DNA of 34,646 nucleotides from DASYHS01 sp035998295 (GCF_035998295.1 NZ_DASYHS010000022.1:1-34646); one strand, 5' to 3'; positions 24,173-33,468 are shown, counted from the first letter of the stretch. Made by a program: numbers and translations. Notes: generated from the sequence alone by a model not told the origin.

Positions 24173-25816
24173 TCAATGGGCGTGACGTTCCTGCACGCCC
24201 AGCGCGATCGGGAACTCGACCCGGCGGCGCTCGAAGTCGTCGATCAGCAGGTCGACGGCCGCGAGCCAGTGCCCGGCCAGGGCCAGTTCCGGCCCCTCGT
24301 GGCGGAACGTGCCGGGACCGGTCCGGTCCATGGGCCGGACGATCTCCTCGATCCCGAGGCCGGGACTGCTCAGGCGCAGCGTGGCCTGCTGCGGGTCGAA
24401 GGGGGCGCCGTCGGCCCCGGTGATCCGCACCACGACCTCGTTCGTCCCCGGCAGGCCCGGCGAGACCGTGAGGGCGAGGGCGAGCGGCCCGGTCGAGGCC
24501 GTGGCCGTCACTTCCCCGATCGGCCGCGGCGGCGGGTTGACGCTCGTCATCGCGGCGGTGGCGGCGAAGACGCCCAGCGCGAGGACGATCTCGGCGCCGA
24601 TCGAGCGGCGCAGCCGGGGCAGCGCGCGGCGGTCGGACGCCAGTGCCGGCACCAGGCGCCACCGGTTCGCCGCGGCGAGCGCCAGCATGCCCCCGACCAG
24701 CAGGATTTTCGCGCACAGCAGCCGGCCATAGGCCGTCGCGGCCAGCGCCTGCCATCCGCCGACGAGGGCCGCCGCGACGATCAAGCCGGCGAGGACGAGC
24801 ACGGGGACGGCGACGAGGGCGACGGCCGAGAAGCGCGCCATCAGCGGGCGCACGGCCGGCCCGTCGCCCGTGCGCGCCGCGTGCAGCAGCGGCCACAAGG
24901 CGCCGATCCAGAACGAGACGCCCAGGAGATGGACCGCCAGCAGCGCCGGCAGCCAGGGCTGGTCCGCGGACGCGGCATGGGCGACCGTGTGCCCCGTGGC
25001 GCCGAAGGATGCCGCGACCGCCACGGCGCCCGCAACGCCGGCCGGGACCGTCGCGCGCGGGACGGCCGCGCCGAGCGCCAGCAGCGCCAGCCCGCCGAGA
25101 CGCAGGGCCGAGGCCGGGTCCGGCCCGGCGGCGGTCCAGTCGGCGGCCCGCGCCAGCACCGCGGAGCCCGGCCCCCCGCCGTCTAGAATGGCGCGGGCGG
25201 CCGTTGCGACCGCCATGACGGCGGCCGTGGCGAGCGCCGTCGCGGCGAGCGCGAAGCGGCGGACCGCGGCGGCGTCGACCGCCGGCTGCCTGCCGAACAG
25301 CGCCAGGAACAGCAGCGCTCCCGCCGCGGTCAGGCCGGCGGCGAAGGCCACGGCCCGGCCGGCCGCGTGCAGGGTTCCCCACGCGTCCGCGGCGGGGACC
25401 GGGACCGCCTCCTCCGCCCCGTCCGCCCCATCCACCGATCCCGGCCCGACCGAAAAGGCGATCGAGCCCGACACCGGGTGCCCGTCGATAGAGGACAAGC
25501 GCCAGCTCACCGCGTAGCTGCCCGGCCCGAGCGCGGGCAGCCGGGCCGCGATCCGGTCGGCGGCGCCCGCCTCGGGGACGAGCGCCGCCGCGATCCCGCC
25601 GGTGCCGGCGAGACGCAGCGCGTGGAGGCGAACCGGCTCGTTGAAGCGCAGCTCCACCCGCGCCGGCGCGCTCGCCAGCCGCTCGCCGTCGGCGGGGGTG
25701 GCCTGCAGCAGGACGGCATGCGCCGCCGCCCGGCCGGGGGCCGAGACGGCCAGCACGGCCAGGACCAGGACCAGGAGCCGCACCGCGAGGAGGAACGTGC
25801 CGGACCGTCCGGGCAC
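24173..25816 (-). CDS. CopC-CopD fusion copper transport protein (YcnJ-like)
   Basis: A 547-residue predicted copper importer. A signal peptide ends at AAA-H33, leaving a histidine at the mature N-terminus (HAVLLQATPADG), as in CopC copper sites; the partner motif DGH is at residues 111-113 (SSIDGHPVSG). After the CopC domain (to about 125) and an acidic linker comes a CopD domain of about eight membrane helices (residues 140-420). The last 110 residues form a periplasmic beta domain with GTNEVVVRITGADG and PGTFRHEGPELALAGHW, like YtkA-type domains, ending HAH. Length and layout match Bacillus subtilis YcnJ. The ATG lies 3 bases after the ycnI-like stop, so the two are coupled. Confidence 0.9.
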   Translation of the reverse strand: MPGRSGTFLLAVRLLVLVLAVLAVSAPGRAAAHAVLLQATPADGERLASAPARVELRFNEPVRLHALRLAGTGGIAAALVPEAGAADRIAARLPALGPGSYAVSWRLSSIDGHPVSGSIAFSVGPGSVDGADGAEEAVPVPAADAWGTLHAAGRAVAFAAGLTAAGALLFLALFGRQPAVDAAAVRRFALAATALATAAVMAVATAARAILDGGGPGSAVLARAADWTAAGPDPASALRLGGLALLALGAAVPRATVPAGVAGAVAVAASFGATGHTVAHAASADQPWLPALLAVHLLGVSFWIGALWPLLHAARTGDGPAVRPLMARFSAVALVAVPVLVLAGLIVAAALVGGWQALAATAYGRLLCAKILLVGGMLALAAANRWRLVPALASDRRALPRLRRSIGAEIVLALGVFAATAAMTSVNPPPRPIGEVTATASTGPLALALTVSPGLPGTNEVVVRITGADGAPFDPQQATLRLSSPGLGIEEIVRPMDRTGPGTFRHEGPELALAGHWLAAVDLLIDDFERRRVEFPIALGVQERHAH

Positions 25817-25819
25817 CGG

Positions 25820-26347
25820 CTATCTCGCCGGGTCGGTCAGGCGCAGCGACGGCGCCGGCTCGGCGAGCGCGTCCGGGTCCTGGCCTTGCGCCGGGATCTC
25901 GATCCAGCGGTGCTCGCCCTGTACGCAGGTCTGGATCACGGGGACGTGCAGGACGGCGCCCGGGGTCTCCGGCAGGCGGGCCCGGAACACGAACTCGTCG
26001 TAGTGCTCGTCCAGGAGGGGGCCGCCGCTCCAGCGGATCTCCGTGACGCCCTCCGTGATCGTCCGCCCGTGGCTGACATAGGGGGTGGCGAGCGGCCCGC
26101 GCACGGCCTCGACCTCCCAGCCCGGCTTGGGCATGGGCTTCGCCGACACCATCCCGTCGGGTACCCGGACCCTGATCTCCCGGGTCGGGGAGCCCTCGCA
26201 GCCGTGCCCGACCTGGAGCACGGCCCGGTAATAGCCGCCCGCCGGGGCCTCCCCGGCCTGCAGCGTCACATGCGCCGCACCCGTGCCGGGCACGGCGGCG
26301 ATCGCGGCCGCGAGCGCGGCCAGCGTCATTCTCGTCATGGTCTTCAT
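25820..26347 (-). CDS. YcnI-like copper-binding protein (DUF1775)
   Basis: A 175-residue secreted protein of the YcnI family, which binds Cu2+ through a mature N-terminal histidine brace. The signal peptide ends at GAA-H26, giving HVTLQAGEAPAGGYYRAVL as the mature N-terminus, and the family segment GHGCEGSPTREIRVRVPDG follows. A second marker is PKPGWEVE, then ITEGVTEIRWSGG and VIQTCVQGEHRWIEIP. No C-terminal membrane anchor is seen, so it is probably free in the periplasm. Known YcnI proteins hand copper to the YcnJ-type membrane protein, encoded next. Start is ATG at 26347; ATG at 26338 is nearly as good. Confidence 0.9.
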   Translation of the reverse strand: MKTMTRMTLAALAAAIAAVPGTGAAHVTLQAGEAPAGGYYRAVLQVGHGCEGSPTREIRVRVPDGMVSAKPMPKPGWEVEAVRGPLATPYVSHGRTITEGVTEIRWSGGPLLDEHYDEFVFRARLPETPGAVLHVPVIQTCVQGEHRWIEIPAQGQDPDALAEPAPSLRLTDPAR

Positions 26348-26398
26348 TCCGCCTGTGGTCTCTGGATCGCGGCCGGCAGGGCGCCGGCCGCCGCAGGG

Positions 26399-26782
26399 TC
26401 AGGCGGATGGCGGCGGCGCCCGGGCGCGCACCCGGATGGCGAGATCGCGCAGGCGCGGCGGTCGCCGGCGGGGCGGCGGCGGCGATGCCGGGCGCAGCCG
26501 CGGCCCGAGGGCCGGCGCCGCCGGAGGCGGGAGCGAGGGGGCGTCGAACCGGCAGAAATGGCAGGCCTGCGCGCCGGCGTGGTGGTCGCCCCCGCCGCGC
26601 GGCGCCTCGTGCTCGGCAGCAGCGTGGGCCTGGGCGGGGGCGTGGGCGGCGTGACCGGCATGCTCGTAGGCGGGGGCCGCGTGCCCGGGGACGGCGAAGA
26701 CGGGCAGCAGCAGCAGCCGCAGCAGGAACGCCGCCGCGACGAGCGACGCCACCCTTCCGGCCCATGTCCCGTTTCCGGCCAT
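26399..26782 (-). CDS. His-rich small secreted or membrane protein, DUF2946-like
   Basis: A 127-residue protein with one hydrophobic segment (about residues 9-30), followed by a histidine-rich stretch (HAGHAAHAPAQAHAAAEHE, then GGGDHHAG) and a CHFCRF motif, then a Pro/Arg-rich tail. This pattern, a signal-like helix, many histidines and a CxxC, matches DUF2946-type proteins that often sit near copper or TonB-type metal genes. It is the first gene of the copper module, 51 bases upstream of the ycnI-like gene. Metal binding is inferred. The ATG at 26782 has GGGGATCGGGA upstream; an in-frame ATG at 26809 would add 9 residues. Confidence 0.68.
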   Translation of the reverse strand: MAGNGTWAGRVASLVAAAFLLRLLLLPVFAVPGHAAPAYEHAGHAAHAPAQAHAAAEHEAPRGGGDHHAGAQACHFCRFDAPSLPPPAAPALGPRLRPASPPPPRRRPPRLRDLAIRVRARAPPPSA

Positions 26783-26850
26783 TCCCGATCCCCGCCGTTC
26801 CGCGATCATGGCCCCGCATCCCGGCGGCGATCAAGCCTCTCCCGGATGCG

Positions 26851-29800
26851 TCACGGTGGCGCGCCGGCCTCCGGCACCGGCACCCGGAGTGCCGGAACCC
26901 TGATCCTCGCGGTCTCGCCCAGGGCGGCGGGGCCGGGACGGTCGGCATCCTCGATCCGGGGCGGGGGCAGCAGGTAGCTTCCCGCCATGCCCGCGCGGGC
27001 CGCATAGGCGATCCGGAAGGCCCCGGCGCCGGCGGGCAGCTCGATCACGGCCGCGAAGCGGTTGCCGCGCACCTCCTGGTGGCGAACCGTGGAGAGCGGG
27101 CCCGCGGCGGCGGCCGGGTCGAGCCGCGTGCGCTCGACCACGAGCCCGGCCGACGGCGTGTCGGTCGCGAGCAGGCGGCGCGGCCCTTCGGGATCGACGC
27201 GGCCCTCGAGCACGACGACGACGCGCTGGTTCGGCCGCAGCCGCGCGGGGTCGACGGGTTCGCCCCGGGTGTCGAGGAGGCGCCTCGCGACGGGCGGCTC
27301 GCCGGGCTTGGCTTCGGCGGCCGCGGGATGGCCGGCCACGCCGAAGGCGACGTGCAGGGGGGCGGTCCCGGTATTGACCACCGCCGGGGGCGTCGCCGGA
27401 TCGAAGGTGATGGACAGTGGCCGGTCGGCCGTGACCGGATTGCCGTCGACGCTGATCGAAACGGCGGCGCCGAGGCGGTCGATCGCCTGGTCCGCAAGGC
27501 GCAGCCACGCGGTTTCGCGCGCTCCCGGCGGCGGCCCGTCGGCGAGTGCCGCGCACAGCGACAGCACCTCCCGCTCCAGCCGGTCGCGCCCGGCGAGGCC
27601 GCTCTCGGCCAGCAGGGCCAGCGCCCCGGCGCGGTCGCGCAGGTCCTCCTCCTGGCCGGTCTCCTGCCCGGCCTCCCGGGCGAAGGCGGCGCGCGCGCCC
27701 TCGGCGTCGTCGAGCAGGCCGAGGGCCGCCGCCGCCTGGGCGCGGGCGAGGCCGGTCGGCAGGCGGGCGAACCGCGTCTCGACGAAATAGCGCACTTCCG
27801 CGGGATCGATGGCCCGCGCGCGCGCCAGCACGTACAGCGCATAGGCCTGGGCGGCCAGGTCGGCCTCGTCCAGCCAGGCGTCCTCGACCATTCCGGCAAG
27901 CCGCCCGATGCCCTGCTCGTAGGCGCGCTGGGGGACGCGCAGGCCGGCCTCGCGGGCCCGCGTCATAACGTCGAGCGCATGGGCCGTGAGCCACGGGTCC
28001 GCCGGGTCGGCGGCGGTCCAGGCGCCGAACGCGCCGTCCGGGCGCTGGGCGGCCAGCAGCCGGTCGAGCGCCTTCTGGACCGCCGGCCGCATCTCCTCGG
28101 GCAGGCCGGCGGCCAGCGGCAACACGGCCGCCGCGAGCCGCTCGGTGCCGATGGCGGCCTCCAGGGCGGCCACGTCGTCCGGCCCCGCCGTGTCGGTCGG
28201 CGGCGCCAGCCGGGGCAGCGCGCCCAGGGACAGCGTATAGCGCAGGCCGGACGGCTCCAGGCCGGCGGCGAGGTCCGCGGGCAGGGCCGGCGCCGCGCCG
28301 GGGGCGACGGTCCCGGCGGCGTGGCGCAGCACCGGCAGGTCCGGCCGCTCGACCGCAACCGCCCAGCTCCGGTCGAGGCGGAAGCCGTCCGGCCCTTCGA
28401 CCTGGACGCGCAGCCGCCCGGCGCCGGCCTCGCGGGCGACGAGCCGGGCGGAGACCCGGCGTTGCGCGCCGGGTTCCAGCCCGGGGAAGGAAACGGCGCG
28501 CTCGCCGCCCGGCAGCGAGAGCACGCCCTCGGCCGAGAGCGTCATCCGCCAGTCGCCGGCGGCGTCCTGGACGTCGAACACCGCCTCGACCGTCGTCTCG
28601 TCGCCGGGTGCCAGCCGGCGCGCGACCCTGGCCTCGACCGCGACGGGGTCGCCGACCGCGAGCAGCCGGCCGCCCATGCCCATGTGCTCGGCGCTCCAGG
28701 CGACGGCGGTCACCCGCAGGACGCCGGCGAAGTCCGGGATCTCCACCGGCACGTCGACCGTGCCGCCTTCGCCGACCGGAAGGATGCCGGAGAACAGCGC
28801 GACCACCGGCTCGCCGATGGCCGGCACGCCGGCGACGCGCTGCAGCGCCGGCGGCTCGTCGCGCGCCTCGGCCGGCTCGGGCCCGTCCTCGGAGGGGGGC
28901 TCGATCAGATGGCCGAGGCCGTCGCGCAGCTCGACCGAGAGCGGGCGGCGGTCGAGCAGCAGGCCGGCCGGGTCGGGAGCCCGGTGCCTGGTCAGGTGCA
29001 GCACCGTCTCGTCGACCGCGGTGACCGTGACATAGGCGTTTTCGCCCCGTTCCAGGCCGCCGACCGTGATGGGGAGGGTCGTGGCGGCGCGGGGGCGGGC
29101 CTCCGTCGGCCCGCCGATCGCGACCTCAAGGGTGCGCGTCCACGGTTCCGGCCCGATCCAGGTGCGCCCGGTGGCCCGTCTGGGCGCGATCCGCTGCCGC
29201 GGCCCGGCCGGGGCGAAGGCCGTCGCGATCACGTGAACGCCGGCCGACCAGGACGGGTCGAGCGGGATGTCGAGGAACTCGCCCTCGGGCCCGATCGCGA
29301 CGGTCGCGGCATGGCGTATCCGCCCGTCGGTGACCGTGATCAGCACCTGGCCGGCATAGGGCGGGCGGACGAACACGCGGGCCGTCTCGCCCGGCGCGTA
29401 GTGGGGCTGCATGGCCGTCACCTCGACCAGGTCGGGGCGGATGCCCGCGACCGGCCCGACCCACCAGCCGGCGGAGAACCGCACGCTGGATGCCGCGCCG
29501 GAAGCGGGATCGAACACCTCGAACCGGTAGCGCCCGGCCGTCACCGGCAGCTCGATCCCGGCCGGCCCGTCCATCCCGACGTCCAGCGTCCCGCCGTTCA
29601 GGCGGCGCTCCTCGATCTCGATCCGGTAGTCCCAGCGGCCTTCGGTCTCGAACCAGACCGGCTCGTGCACCTCCTCGAACAGGTCGTAGCGCAGCCCGGT
29701 GCGGGCCATGGGCTCGCCCCGGGGGTCGAGCGTCACGACGTCGAACGCGGCCGTCGTGCCTTCCGGCACGGCGTCCCCGGGGAAATGCGGCCGGATGCCG

Positions 29801-31644
29801 ATCGCGACCGGCGCCGCGTGGACCGGCAGAACCGTCGTCGCCCAGGCCGTGCCGCCGGCGGGATCGAGCAGCCCGGCGCGGACCTCCGCCTCGAGCGGAT
29901 GGCTCGTCTCCGGCAGCACCGGCGGCGGGATCTCCAGCCGCGCCGTCCCGTCCGCGCCCGACACGAACGCCGGCAGTTCCGCGCGGGCCGGCTCGAACGT
30001 CTCCTGTGCCAGGCCGAAGCGGAAGTCCGGGTGCGCGGGGAAGGCGCCGTCCGCGCGCCGCAGCGTGATCGAGAGCTCTCCGTGCAGGCCTGCCGCCGCC
30101 GCCCCGTAGGCGTAGCGGCCGTGCAGCGATACCGCCGCCCCGGAGCCGGGCGCCAGCACCGCCCCCGACGCTTCCATGTGGAGGTCGATGCGCGGGGGCA
30201 CGAAGTCCTCCACCCGCAGCCGGGCGGTCCCGAGCGGCGGCGCCGCCGGATCGAGATGCACCGCCACCGTCCACTCCCCGGTGGCGGCACCCGCCGGCAG
30301 CGGCAGGTTCGCCGCGAAGCCGCCCGCGCGGCCTTCCTCCAGCGTGAACCGCTCGACCTCGAACCCGTCGGGCCGGACCAGCGCGAGAACCGGCCGGGCA
30401 TCGGCGACCGCGCGCCCGTCGGCGTCGCGCAGCAGGATGCCGACCCGCACCGTCTCGCCGGGGCGGTAGATGCCCCGGTCGGTGTGGACGAGCGCCGACG
30501 GCCGCGCGCCGTCGTCGATCCGGTCGACGAGGTCGAAGTCGGGGCCGGCGAGTTCCACGACGCCGAAATCGTCCCGCGGCCCGGTCGCGAAGACGGCGAG
30601 CGGGGCAAGCGCGCCCGTGCCGTCCAGCACGTCGGGCGGGAAGCGGGCGAGGCCGTCGCGCTGGGTGCGCGCGGTCGCGATCTCGGTCCCGTTGCGGGCG
30701 ACCAGCCTCAGCTCCACGTCCTGCGCCGGCAGGGCGTCGGCGAGCGTGCGGGCGAACACGACCAGCCCGTCGCGCGCGATCAGCGTCGCCAGCCCCAGTT
30801 CCGTGACGACGAACCAGCGCGACGCGCCCTCCCCGGGGGCGGCAGGGCCGGCGTCCTGGCCGCCGTCCTGGCCAGCGTCCTGGCCGCCGTCCTGGCCAGC
30901 GTCCTGGCCAGCATCCTGGTCGGCCGCCGCCGCGCGCGCCACGTAGACCCCCGGCCCGAGCGTGCCGAGCAGCGCGTCGATCGGGAACGCCGTCACGACC
31001 GCCTGGTTGGGCTGGCCGCCGATCGCCATCTCGCCCTGCCACACGACCTCGCCGGCCTCCAGGGCCAGCCGGTCGGCCTCCTCGGGGATCAGCGACTGGG
31101 CCGCGCGCCCGACATGCAGCCGTTCGGCCATGGTCCGGTCGGTGATGCGCAGCACCTCGAGCCGGGCGCGCTCGACGTTGATCGTGCGCAGCGGCAGGCC
31201 GCCGGCGCCGATGCGCGACATCATGGCCCCGCCGCCCTGGAAGACGAGGCTGGGCGGCCGGTTCGGCACCTCGATCTCGCTGCTCGCGGCGGTGCCGAGG
31301 CGCGCGCCGTCGGCGCCGGGCAGCCCCGCGGCGAGGGAGACGCGGTAGCGCCTGCCGTGCTCGAAGCCTTCGAGGCAGAGCGTCCGCCCGCGCGCGACGG
31401 CGCCGAGCGTCACCGCCGGCTCCACCGCGACGAAGCGTTCCCAGGTCGTGCGCGGGGTCTTCTCCAGGTCCTGCGTGAAGGTGAAGCAGGCCTGCGGGAC
31501 GTCCCGCTCCGCGACCACCTCGACCGAGGAGACGGAGAAGCCGGCGCCGGGATCGGCGCCGGCGGCCGGGGTGGTCCAGGAGAGGGTGGCCCCGGAGAAG
31601 GTGGCGAGGACGAGCGCCAGGGCGGGCCGGAGCGGACTCAGCAT
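26851..31644 (-). CDS. Alpha-2-macroglobulin family protein without thioester motif (YfaS-like)
   Basis: A periplasmic macroglobulin-like protein of 1597 residues, thought in this family to trap proteases that breach the envelope. Signal peptide at residues 1 to about 30. Successive macroglobulin domains include the MG2-type ALVHTDRGIYRPGETVRVGILLRDADG near residue 380, YAPGETARVFVRPPYAGQVLITV in the middle, and the A2M segment PVVALFSGILPVGEGGTVDVPVEIPDF. A helical terpenoid-cyclase-like domain follows (RPDGAFGAW, LTAHALDVMTRA). No CxEQ thioester is present and only three or so cysteines occur, so it belongs with thioester-less forms such as E. coli YfaS. No lipobox is evident. A six-copy 4-residue GQDA/G repeat lies near residue 245-265. 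The usual partner pbpC is absent from the window. Upstream ribosome site is poor. Confidence 0.93.
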   Translation of the reverse strand: MLSPLRPALALVLATFSGATLSWTTPAAGADPGAGFSVSSVEVVAERDVPQACFTFTQDLEKTPRTTWERFVAVEPAVTLGAVARGRTLCLEGFEHGRRYRVSLAAGLPGADGARLGTAASSEIEVPNRPPSLVFQGGGAMMSRIGAGGLPLRTINVERARLEVLRITDRTMAERLHVGRAAQSLIPEEADRLALEAGEVVWQGEMAIGGQPNQAVVTAFPIDALLGTLGPGVYVARAAAADQDAGQDAGQDGGQDAGQDGGQDAGPAAPGEGASRWFVVTELGLATLIARDGLVVFARTLADALPAQDVELRLVARNGTEIATARTQRDGLARFPPDVLDGTGALAPLAVFATGPRDDFGVVELAGPDFDLVDRIDDGARPSALVHTDRGIYRPGETVRVGILLRDADGRAVADARPVLALVRPDGFEVERFTLEEGRAGGFAANLPLPAGAATGEWTVAVHLDPAAPPLGTARLRVEDFVPPRIDLHMEASGAVLAPGSGAAVSLHGRYAYGAAAAGLHGELSITLRRADGAFPAHPDFRFGLAQETFEPARAELPAFVSGADGTARLEIPPPVLPETSHPLEAEVRAGLLDPAGGTAWATTVLPVHAAPVAIGIRPHFPGDAVPEGTTAAFDVVTLDPRGEPMARTGLRYDLFEEVHEPVWFETEGRWDYRIEIEERRLNGGTLDVGMDGPAGIELPVTAGRYRFEVFDPASGAASSVRFSAGWWVGPVAGIRPDLVEVTAMQPHYAPGETARVFVRPPYAGQVLITVTDGRIRHAATVAIGPEGEFLDIPLDPSWSAGVHVIATAFAPAGPRQRIAPRRATGRTWIGPEPWTRTLEVAIGGPTEARPRAATTLPITVGGLERGENAYVTVTAVDETVLHLTRHRAPDPAGLLLDRRPLSVELRDGLGHLIEPPSEDGPEPAEARDEPPALQRVAGVPAIGEPVVALFSGILPVGEGGTVDVPVEIPDFAGVLRVTAVAWSAEHMGMGGRLLAVGDPVAVEARVARRLAPGDETTVEAVFDVQDAAGDWRMTLSAEGVLSLPGGERAVSFPGLEPGAQRRVSARLVAREAGAGRLRVQVEGPDGFRLDRSWAVAVERPDLPVLRHAAGTVAPGAAPALPADLAAGLEPSGLRYTLSLGALPRLAPPTDTAGPDDVAALEAAIGTERLAAAVLPLAAGLPEEMRPAVQKALDRLLAAQRPDGAFGAWTAADPADPWLTAHALDVMTRAREAGLRVPQRAYEQGIGRLAGMVEDAWLDEADLAAQAYALYVLARARAIDPAEVRYFVETRFARLPTGLARAQAAAALGLLDDAEGARAAFAREAGQETGQEEDLRDRAGALALLAESGLAGRDRLEREVLSLCAALADGPPPGARETAWLRLADQAIDRLGAAVSISVDGNPVTADRPLSITFDPATPPAVVNTGTAPLHVAFGVAGHPAAAEAKPGEPPVARRLLDTRGEPVDPARLRPNQRVVVVLEGRVDPEGPRRLLATDTPSAGLVVERTRLDPAAAAGPLSTVRHQEVRGNRFAAVIELPAGAGAFRIAYAARAGMAGSYLLPPPRIEDADRPGPAALGETARIRVPALRVPVPEAGAPP
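30850..30921 (-). repeat. Six-copy 12-bp repeat inside the alpha-2-macroglobulin gene
   Basis: Six contiguous 12-base units (consensus on the plus strand RSCGTCCTGGCC) encode Gln-Asp-Ala/Gly-Gly tetrapeptides. Each unit is a multiple of 3, so copy-number change would lengthen or shorten the linker without shifting the frame. The last unit has two substitutions. Confidence 0.85.
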
Positions 31645-31683
31645 GGGAGGGGCGGCATTCCGGAGTCGGAAGGAGGAGAGCGG

Positions 31684-32856
31684 TCAGGCCGCCGGTACGA
31701 AATGGGCGGCCAGCCGCTTTACGGCGGTATCCAGCACGGCGTCCTGCTTGCAGAAACAGAACCTGACATAGCCTTCGACCGGGGACTGCGCGAAGAAGGC
31801 GCTGAGCGGGATCGCCGCCACCCCCGCCTCGACGATCAGCCGGCGGCAGAATTCCTCGTCGGTGCCGCGAAAGCCGGTCGGCCGGTAGTCGGCGATCAGG
31901 AAGTAGGTCCCCTCCACGGGCAGGACGCCGAAGCCGGCGCCGGACAGCCCGGCGGCGAGGCGGTCGCGCCGGGCCTGCATGTCGCCGGCGAGGCCCGAGA
32001 AATACGACGGGTCCTTGCGCAGCCCGTGCGCGACGCCGGCCTGGAGGTTGGGCGGCGTCGTGAAGGTCAGGAACTGGTGGGCCTTCGCGATCGGCTGGAG
32101 CAGTGCCGCGGCGGCGGTGGCGTAGCCGACCTTCCAGCCCGTCAGCGAGAAGGTCTTGCCGGCCGAGCCGATGCGCACGCAGCGCTCGCGCATGCCCGGC
32201 AGCGTCATCAGCGGGACGTGGCGCCGGCCGTCGAAGACGATGTGCTCGTAGGCTTCGTCGCATACCGCGACGGCGTCGTGGCGCTGCACGAACTCCGCGA
32301 TCAGCTCCAGCTCCGCCCGCTCGAACACCTTGCCCGCGGGATTGAGCGGGTCGTTCAGCAGCACGACGCGCGTGCGCGGGCCGAACGCGGCCTCGAGGTC
32401 GGCGCGGGTGAACCGCCAGTGCGGCGGCTTCAGCGACACGAAGCGGGGCACCCCGCCCGCGAGCCGGACGATCGGCAGGTAGCAGTCGTAGAGCGGCTCG
32501 AACAGGACGACCTCGTCGCCCGGCCGGATCAGCCCCAGCAGCGACGCGGCCAGCGCCTCCGTGGCGCCCGAGGCCACCATGACCTCGGTCTGCCAGTCGG
32601 CCTCGATCCCGTAGAAATGCGCGCCGTGGGCGGCCACGGCCTCGCGCAGGGCCGGGATGCCCCACATGCTGGGGTACTGGTTGTAGCCGTCCAGCAGCGC
32701 GTCGGCGGCGGCCTGCAGGACGTCGGCCGGGCCGCGGTCGTCGGGGAAGCCCTGGCCGAGATTGACCGCGTCGTGCTGCTGCGCCAGACGCGACATCACC
32801 TCGAAGACCGTGGTTGGCATCCGGCTGAACAGGGGGTTGCCGACAGTATCGCTCAT
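31684..32856 (-). CDS. Class I/II pyridoxal-phosphate aminotransferase
   Basis: A 390-residue fold-type I aminotransferase of the YbdL/kynurenine aminotransferase branch. PLP lysine K234 lies in IGSAGKTFSLTGWKVGY; other marks are NLGQGFPDD at the N-terminus, NQYPSMWGIPALREAVAAH, VASGATEALAASLLGL, LNDPLNPAGKVF and DEAYEHIVFDG. The C-terminal RFCFCKQD is also family-like. Relatives use methionine, glutamine or aromatic amino acids with various 2-oxoacids; the sequence does not settle the substrate. It precedes the alpha-2-macroglobulin gene by 39 bases on the same strand, possibly one transcript, with no evident functional link. Confidence 0.95.
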   Translation of the reverse strand: MSDTVGNPLFSRMPTTVFEVMSRLAQQHDAVNLGQGFPDDRGPADVLQAAADALLDGYNQYPSMWGIPALREAVAAHGAHFYGIEADWQTEVMVASGATEALAASLLGLIRPGDEVVLFEPLYDCYLPIVRLAGGVPRFVSLKPPHWRFTRADLEAAFGPRTRVVLLNDPLNPAGKVFERAELELIAEFVQRHDAVAVCDEAYEHIVFDGRRHVPLMTLPGMRERCVRIGSAGKTFSLTGWKVGYATAAAALLQPIAKAHQFLTFTTPPNLQAGVAHGLRKDPSYFSGLAGDMQARRDRLAAGLSGAGFGVLPVEGTYFLIADYRPTGFRGTDEEFCRRLIVEAGVAAIPLSAFFAQSPVEGYVRFCFCKQDAVLDTAVKRLAAHFVPAA

Positions 32857-33003
32857 GGACGTGCCCGTGACGGAGGAAGACCGACTTTAGCCGGTCCCGG
32901 GCCGCGGGTCAGCAGCGCTTTTCGCACCGCCGCATGGATGGCCGCACGGATGGGGGACGACGTCCGGCCGGCGTCGACAGGACTGCCTCGGTGACGAGCC
33001 TCT

Positions 33004-33468
33004 CTACTCCGGCTGGGGCCCAGCCGGGCCCAACTCGGCCGGCGCCGCTCCCGGCGGAACGATGATAACCTGCGCGGGCGGCGCAGTTATGGTGACGGGA
33101 GGCTGGAACGCAACAGGTGAGGGTTCTGCCCTTATCCAGGACAATCCGCCAATGATGCCGCCGATGATGAGCGCCATGAGTGCGAGACCGATGCCCAACC
33201 CCGCGAACGTGTTGTTGGTCAGGTCGCGCTTGGTCGGCAATGCCGTGGTGTTCAGGACCAATGTCCTCAGATCCGTCTTGATCTCATCGAGATCCTTGCG
33301 GACGCGCTCGAATTCGACTTCCAACCGTGCGACACGCGTTTCCATGCCAGGATCATGGGGACCGCTGCCGCCAACGTCAATGGGCAGGCTGTTGACGGCG
33401 TCCTCGGCGTCCTCGGCGGCCCGTTCGGCGGCGCTCGCCACGAGCTTCAGGTGGCTACTCGCCGTCAT
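33004..33468 (-). CDS. XhlA-like coiled-coil membrane protein
   Basis: A 154-residue protein with three parts: a polar N-terminus (residues 1-40), an amphipathic coiled coil (about 42-72: METRVARLEVEFERVRKDLDEI), and one membrane helix (about 88-110: GLGIGLALMALIIGGIIGGL) followed by a Pro/Val-rich tail. This layout is that of the haemolysin XhlA family, small proteins found both in phage lysis cassettes and as stand-alone chromosomal genes. GC content is lower and AT-ending codons commoner than in its neighbours, consistent with acquisition. The start overlaps the end of the preceding small gene by 14 bases. No endolysin or holin is nearby, so a lysis role is doubtful. Confidence 0.75.
   Translation of the reverse strand: MTASSHLKLVASAAERAAEDAEDAVNSLPIDVGGSGPHDPGMETRVARLEVEFERVRKDLDEIKTDLRTLVLNTTALPTKRDLTNNTFAGLGIGLALMALIIGGIIGGLSWIRAEPSPVAFQPPVTITAPPAQVIIVPPGAAPAELGPAGPQPE

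Noticed and set aside
30850..30921. Regular 12-bp repeats as a possible CRISPR-like array
   Set aside because: Units are contiguous with no spacers and encode an in-frame tetrapeptide repeat inside a large gene.
26407..32994. A plus-strand open frame of more than 2100 codons
   Set aside because: It is antisense to the alpha-2-macroglobulin and aminotransferase genes; composition is Arg/Gly/Ala/Pro-rich with no domain, as expected from a shadow frame in very GC-rich DNA.
32857..33003. Gene or RNA in the gap between the aminotransferase and the XhlA-like gene
   Set aside because: About 150 bases with no supported frame, hairpin or conserved RNA pattern that I can see.
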